From Diaminobutyricimonas aerilata (GTDB lineage Bacteria; Actinomycetota; Actinomycetes; Actinomycetales; Microbacteriaceae), in the NCBI RefSeq assembly GCF_002797715.1, contig NZ_PGFF01000001.1, positions 2,069,304 to 2,133,303 on the forward strand: DNA of 64,000 nucleotides, in the 5' to 3' direction. Below are positions 62,718 to 64,000 of this stretch, one piece after another; within the stretch, counting starts at the first letter, position 1, and each line of letters begins with the position of its first letter. The notes beneath the pieces are model-generated. The model made no database searches. It had not been told where the DNA came from and worked only from the letters and a program-made list of their open reading frames with translations. The position numbers were made by a program, and so were the translations under genes.

Positions 62718-63392
62718 ATGGACGAGACGACACCCGCCGGCGATCGTGCGACCCGGCGCCGCAAGAGCCTCAGCGACAAGCAGATGGCGATCCTCGAGGC
62801 GATCCAGCGGTCCGTCGCGAGCCGGGGCTATCCGCCGAGCATGCGCGAGATCGGCGACGCCGTCGGGCTGTCGTCGCTCTCGAGCGTCACCCACCAGCTC
62901 AACCAGCTCGAACTGAGCGGCTACCTGCGACGCGACCCGAACCGTCCGCGGGCCCTCGAGGTGCTCATCGACGTGCCCTCGACCTCCGACGCGGAGCCCG
63001 CCACCTCGACCATCGGAGACGCCGCCCTGGTGCCGCTTGTCGGCCGCATCGCGGCGGGCATCCCGATCACCGCGGAGCAGCAGGTGGACGAGGTGTTCCC
63101 GCTCCCCCGCCAGCTCGTGGGCAAGGGCGAGCTGTTCATGCTCAAGGTCGTCGGCGAGTCGATGATCGACGCCGCGATCTGCGACGGCGACTGGGTCGTC
63201 GTGCGCCAGCAGAACACCGCCGAGAACGGCGAGATCGTCGCCGCGATGCTCGACGACGAGGCCACCGTCAAGGTGTTCCGTCAGCGCGACGGCCACACCT
63301 GGCTGCTGCCGCGCAACAGCGCGTTCGAACCGATCCTCGGCGACTACGCGCAAGTGCTCGGCAAGGTCGTCGCCGTGCTGCGTTCGGTCTGA
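62718..63392 (+). CDS. lexA: LexA repressor
   Basis: 224 residues. A winged helix ([36 protein letters not shown]), the self-cleavage Ala-Gly in [12 protein letters not shown], the catalytic Ser in VGESMIDA and Lys in ATVKVFRQ. The product represses the SOS regulon until RecA drives cleavage. ATG at 62718 has GGAG six bases upstream; a TTG at 62706 is the alternative, with AGGAG nine bases before it. A 7-bp inverted repeat, TGTTCGA/TCGAACA (62672-62692), lies in the leader. Confidence 0.95.
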   Translation: MDETTPAGDRATRRRKSLSDKQMAILEAIQRSVASRGYPPSMREIGDAVGLSSLSSVTHQLNQLELSGYLRRDPNRPRALEVLIDVPSTSDAEPATSTIGDAALVPLVGRIAAGIPITAEQQVDEVFPLPRQLVGKGELFMLKVVGESMIDAAICDGDWVVVRQQNTAENGEIVAAMLDDEATVKVFRQRDGHTWLLPRNSAFEPILGDYAQVLGKVVAVLRSV

Positions 63393-63542
63393 GACCCTCG
63401 TCGGGTCGGCGCCCGGCGCGGCGTCGTACCGCGGTGCCATCCGGGCCCGCAGAGATCCGTCCGTCCTCCGACGAGCGCACCGCGCCCGATCCGTAGCGTT
63501 CACCGTGCCCGCATCCCGCGGAGCAGACAGACGGAGGACGAC

Positions 63543-64000
63543 ATGATCGAGGCACACGGCCTCACCAAGCGGTACGGGCCGAAGACCGCGGTCGACGGCA
63601 TCGACTTCACCATCCCGCCGGGGCGGGTCACCGGCTTCCTCGGGCCGAACGGCGCCGGCAAGTCCACCACCATGCGGATGATCGTCGGCCTGGATCGTCC
63701 GGACGCCGGCAGCGTGCTCGTGTCGGGCAGTCCCTACGCCCGGCTGCGTGCCCCGCTGCACGAGGTGGGCGTGCTGCTCGACGCGAAGGCCGTGCATCCG
63801 GGCCGCACTGCCGAGAAGCACCTGCTGGCTCTCGCCGCGACCCACCGCATCCCCCGCCGCCGGGTGCGCGAGGTCATCGAACTCACCGGCCTCGAGACAG
63901 TCGCCCGCAAACGCGTGGGCGGGTTCTCGCTCGGTATGGGGCAGCGCCTCGGCATCGCCGCGGCGATGCTCGGCGATCCGCGCGTACTCATCCTCGACGA
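63543..64000 (+). CDS. ABC transporter ATP-binding protein (truncated by window end)
   Basis: The first 152 residues are seen and no stop falls within the window. MIEAHGLTKRYGPKTAVDGIDF, Walker A GPNGAGKSTT, signature FSLGMGQRLGIAAAML and the start of Walker B VLILDE mark a complete ABC-2-type ATPase N-terminus. GGAGG precedes the ATG. A TAGCGT box at about 63496 may be the -10. The partner permease should lie just outside. Confidence 0.88.
   Translation, partial: MIEAHGLTKRYGPKTAVDGIDFTIPPGRVTGFLGPNGAGKSTTMRMIVGLDRPDAGSVLVSGSPYARLRAPLHEVGVLLDAKAVHPGRTAEKHLLALAATHRIPRRRVREVIELTGLETVARKRVGGFSLGMGQRLGIAAAMLGDPRVLILD

Overview
The window is high-GC (about 70%) chromosomal DNA from an actinomycete, most likely of the family Microbacteriaceae. 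This is judged from codon use, gene order, GTG starts, and a small membrane-protein gene of a Microbacteriaceae-restricted type; the genus is not resolved. There are about 66 protein genes, one tRNA and many 1-17 nt gene overlaps. No CRISPR array, insertion sequence or prophage is seen.

Bases 1-2610: the end of an aldo/keto reductase gene, a divergent MmyB-type regulator/SDR oxidoreductase pair, and tRNA-Pro(GGG). Bases 2610-18780: a Wzx/Wzy-type exopolysaccharide cluster. It encodes a priming phosphoglycosyltransferase, a cytidylyltransferase, two secreted proteins (one with a fibrinogen-like domain), a CDP-alcohol transferase, a polymerase, a flippase, a split Alg13/Alg14-type glycosyltransferase, a GT2, a CapK-like adenylating enzyme, a Gfo/Idh/MocA dehydrogenase, an aldo/keto-reductase-like protein and a Wzz-like chain-length protein. 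Its promoters share a C-rich/G-rich inverted motif.

Bases 18870-62490: almost all minus strand and, read from high to low coordinates, largely in the order of M. tuberculosis Rv1600-Rv1713. The order is hisC-hisB-hisH-priA, infC-rpmI-rplT-RNA methyltransferase, a glutamate-type ABC importer, pheST, argCJBDF, argH, mpg, tyrS, pyrG-nudix-xerD, parA-scpA-scpB-rluB-tyrA-cmk-der. Accessory genes interrupt it: a two-component system with a divergent ABC exporter and a VOC/WYL pair (26.0-32.0 kb, between xerD and parA), a putative SatD-like regulator with a membrane protein (36.6-37.8 kb), and DUF817. Bases 62490-64000: lexA, divergent from a LysM gene, and the start of an ABC ATPase cut by the window end.

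The most interesting regulatory signal lies between pheT and argC. A 24-codon ORF with nine arginine codons begins at a predicted leaderless GTG, six bases after a TANNNT -10 box, and its stop codon abuts an 11-bp stem-loop just before argC. This looks like an arginine-sensing leader (attenuator) for argCJBDF, in a cluster that lacks argR and argG. Other signals are palindromic operators for the WYL and SatD-like regulators, a GlnR-like box at the glutamate importer, SOS boxes at lexA, an ATC start codon in infC and a REP-like palindromic repeat.
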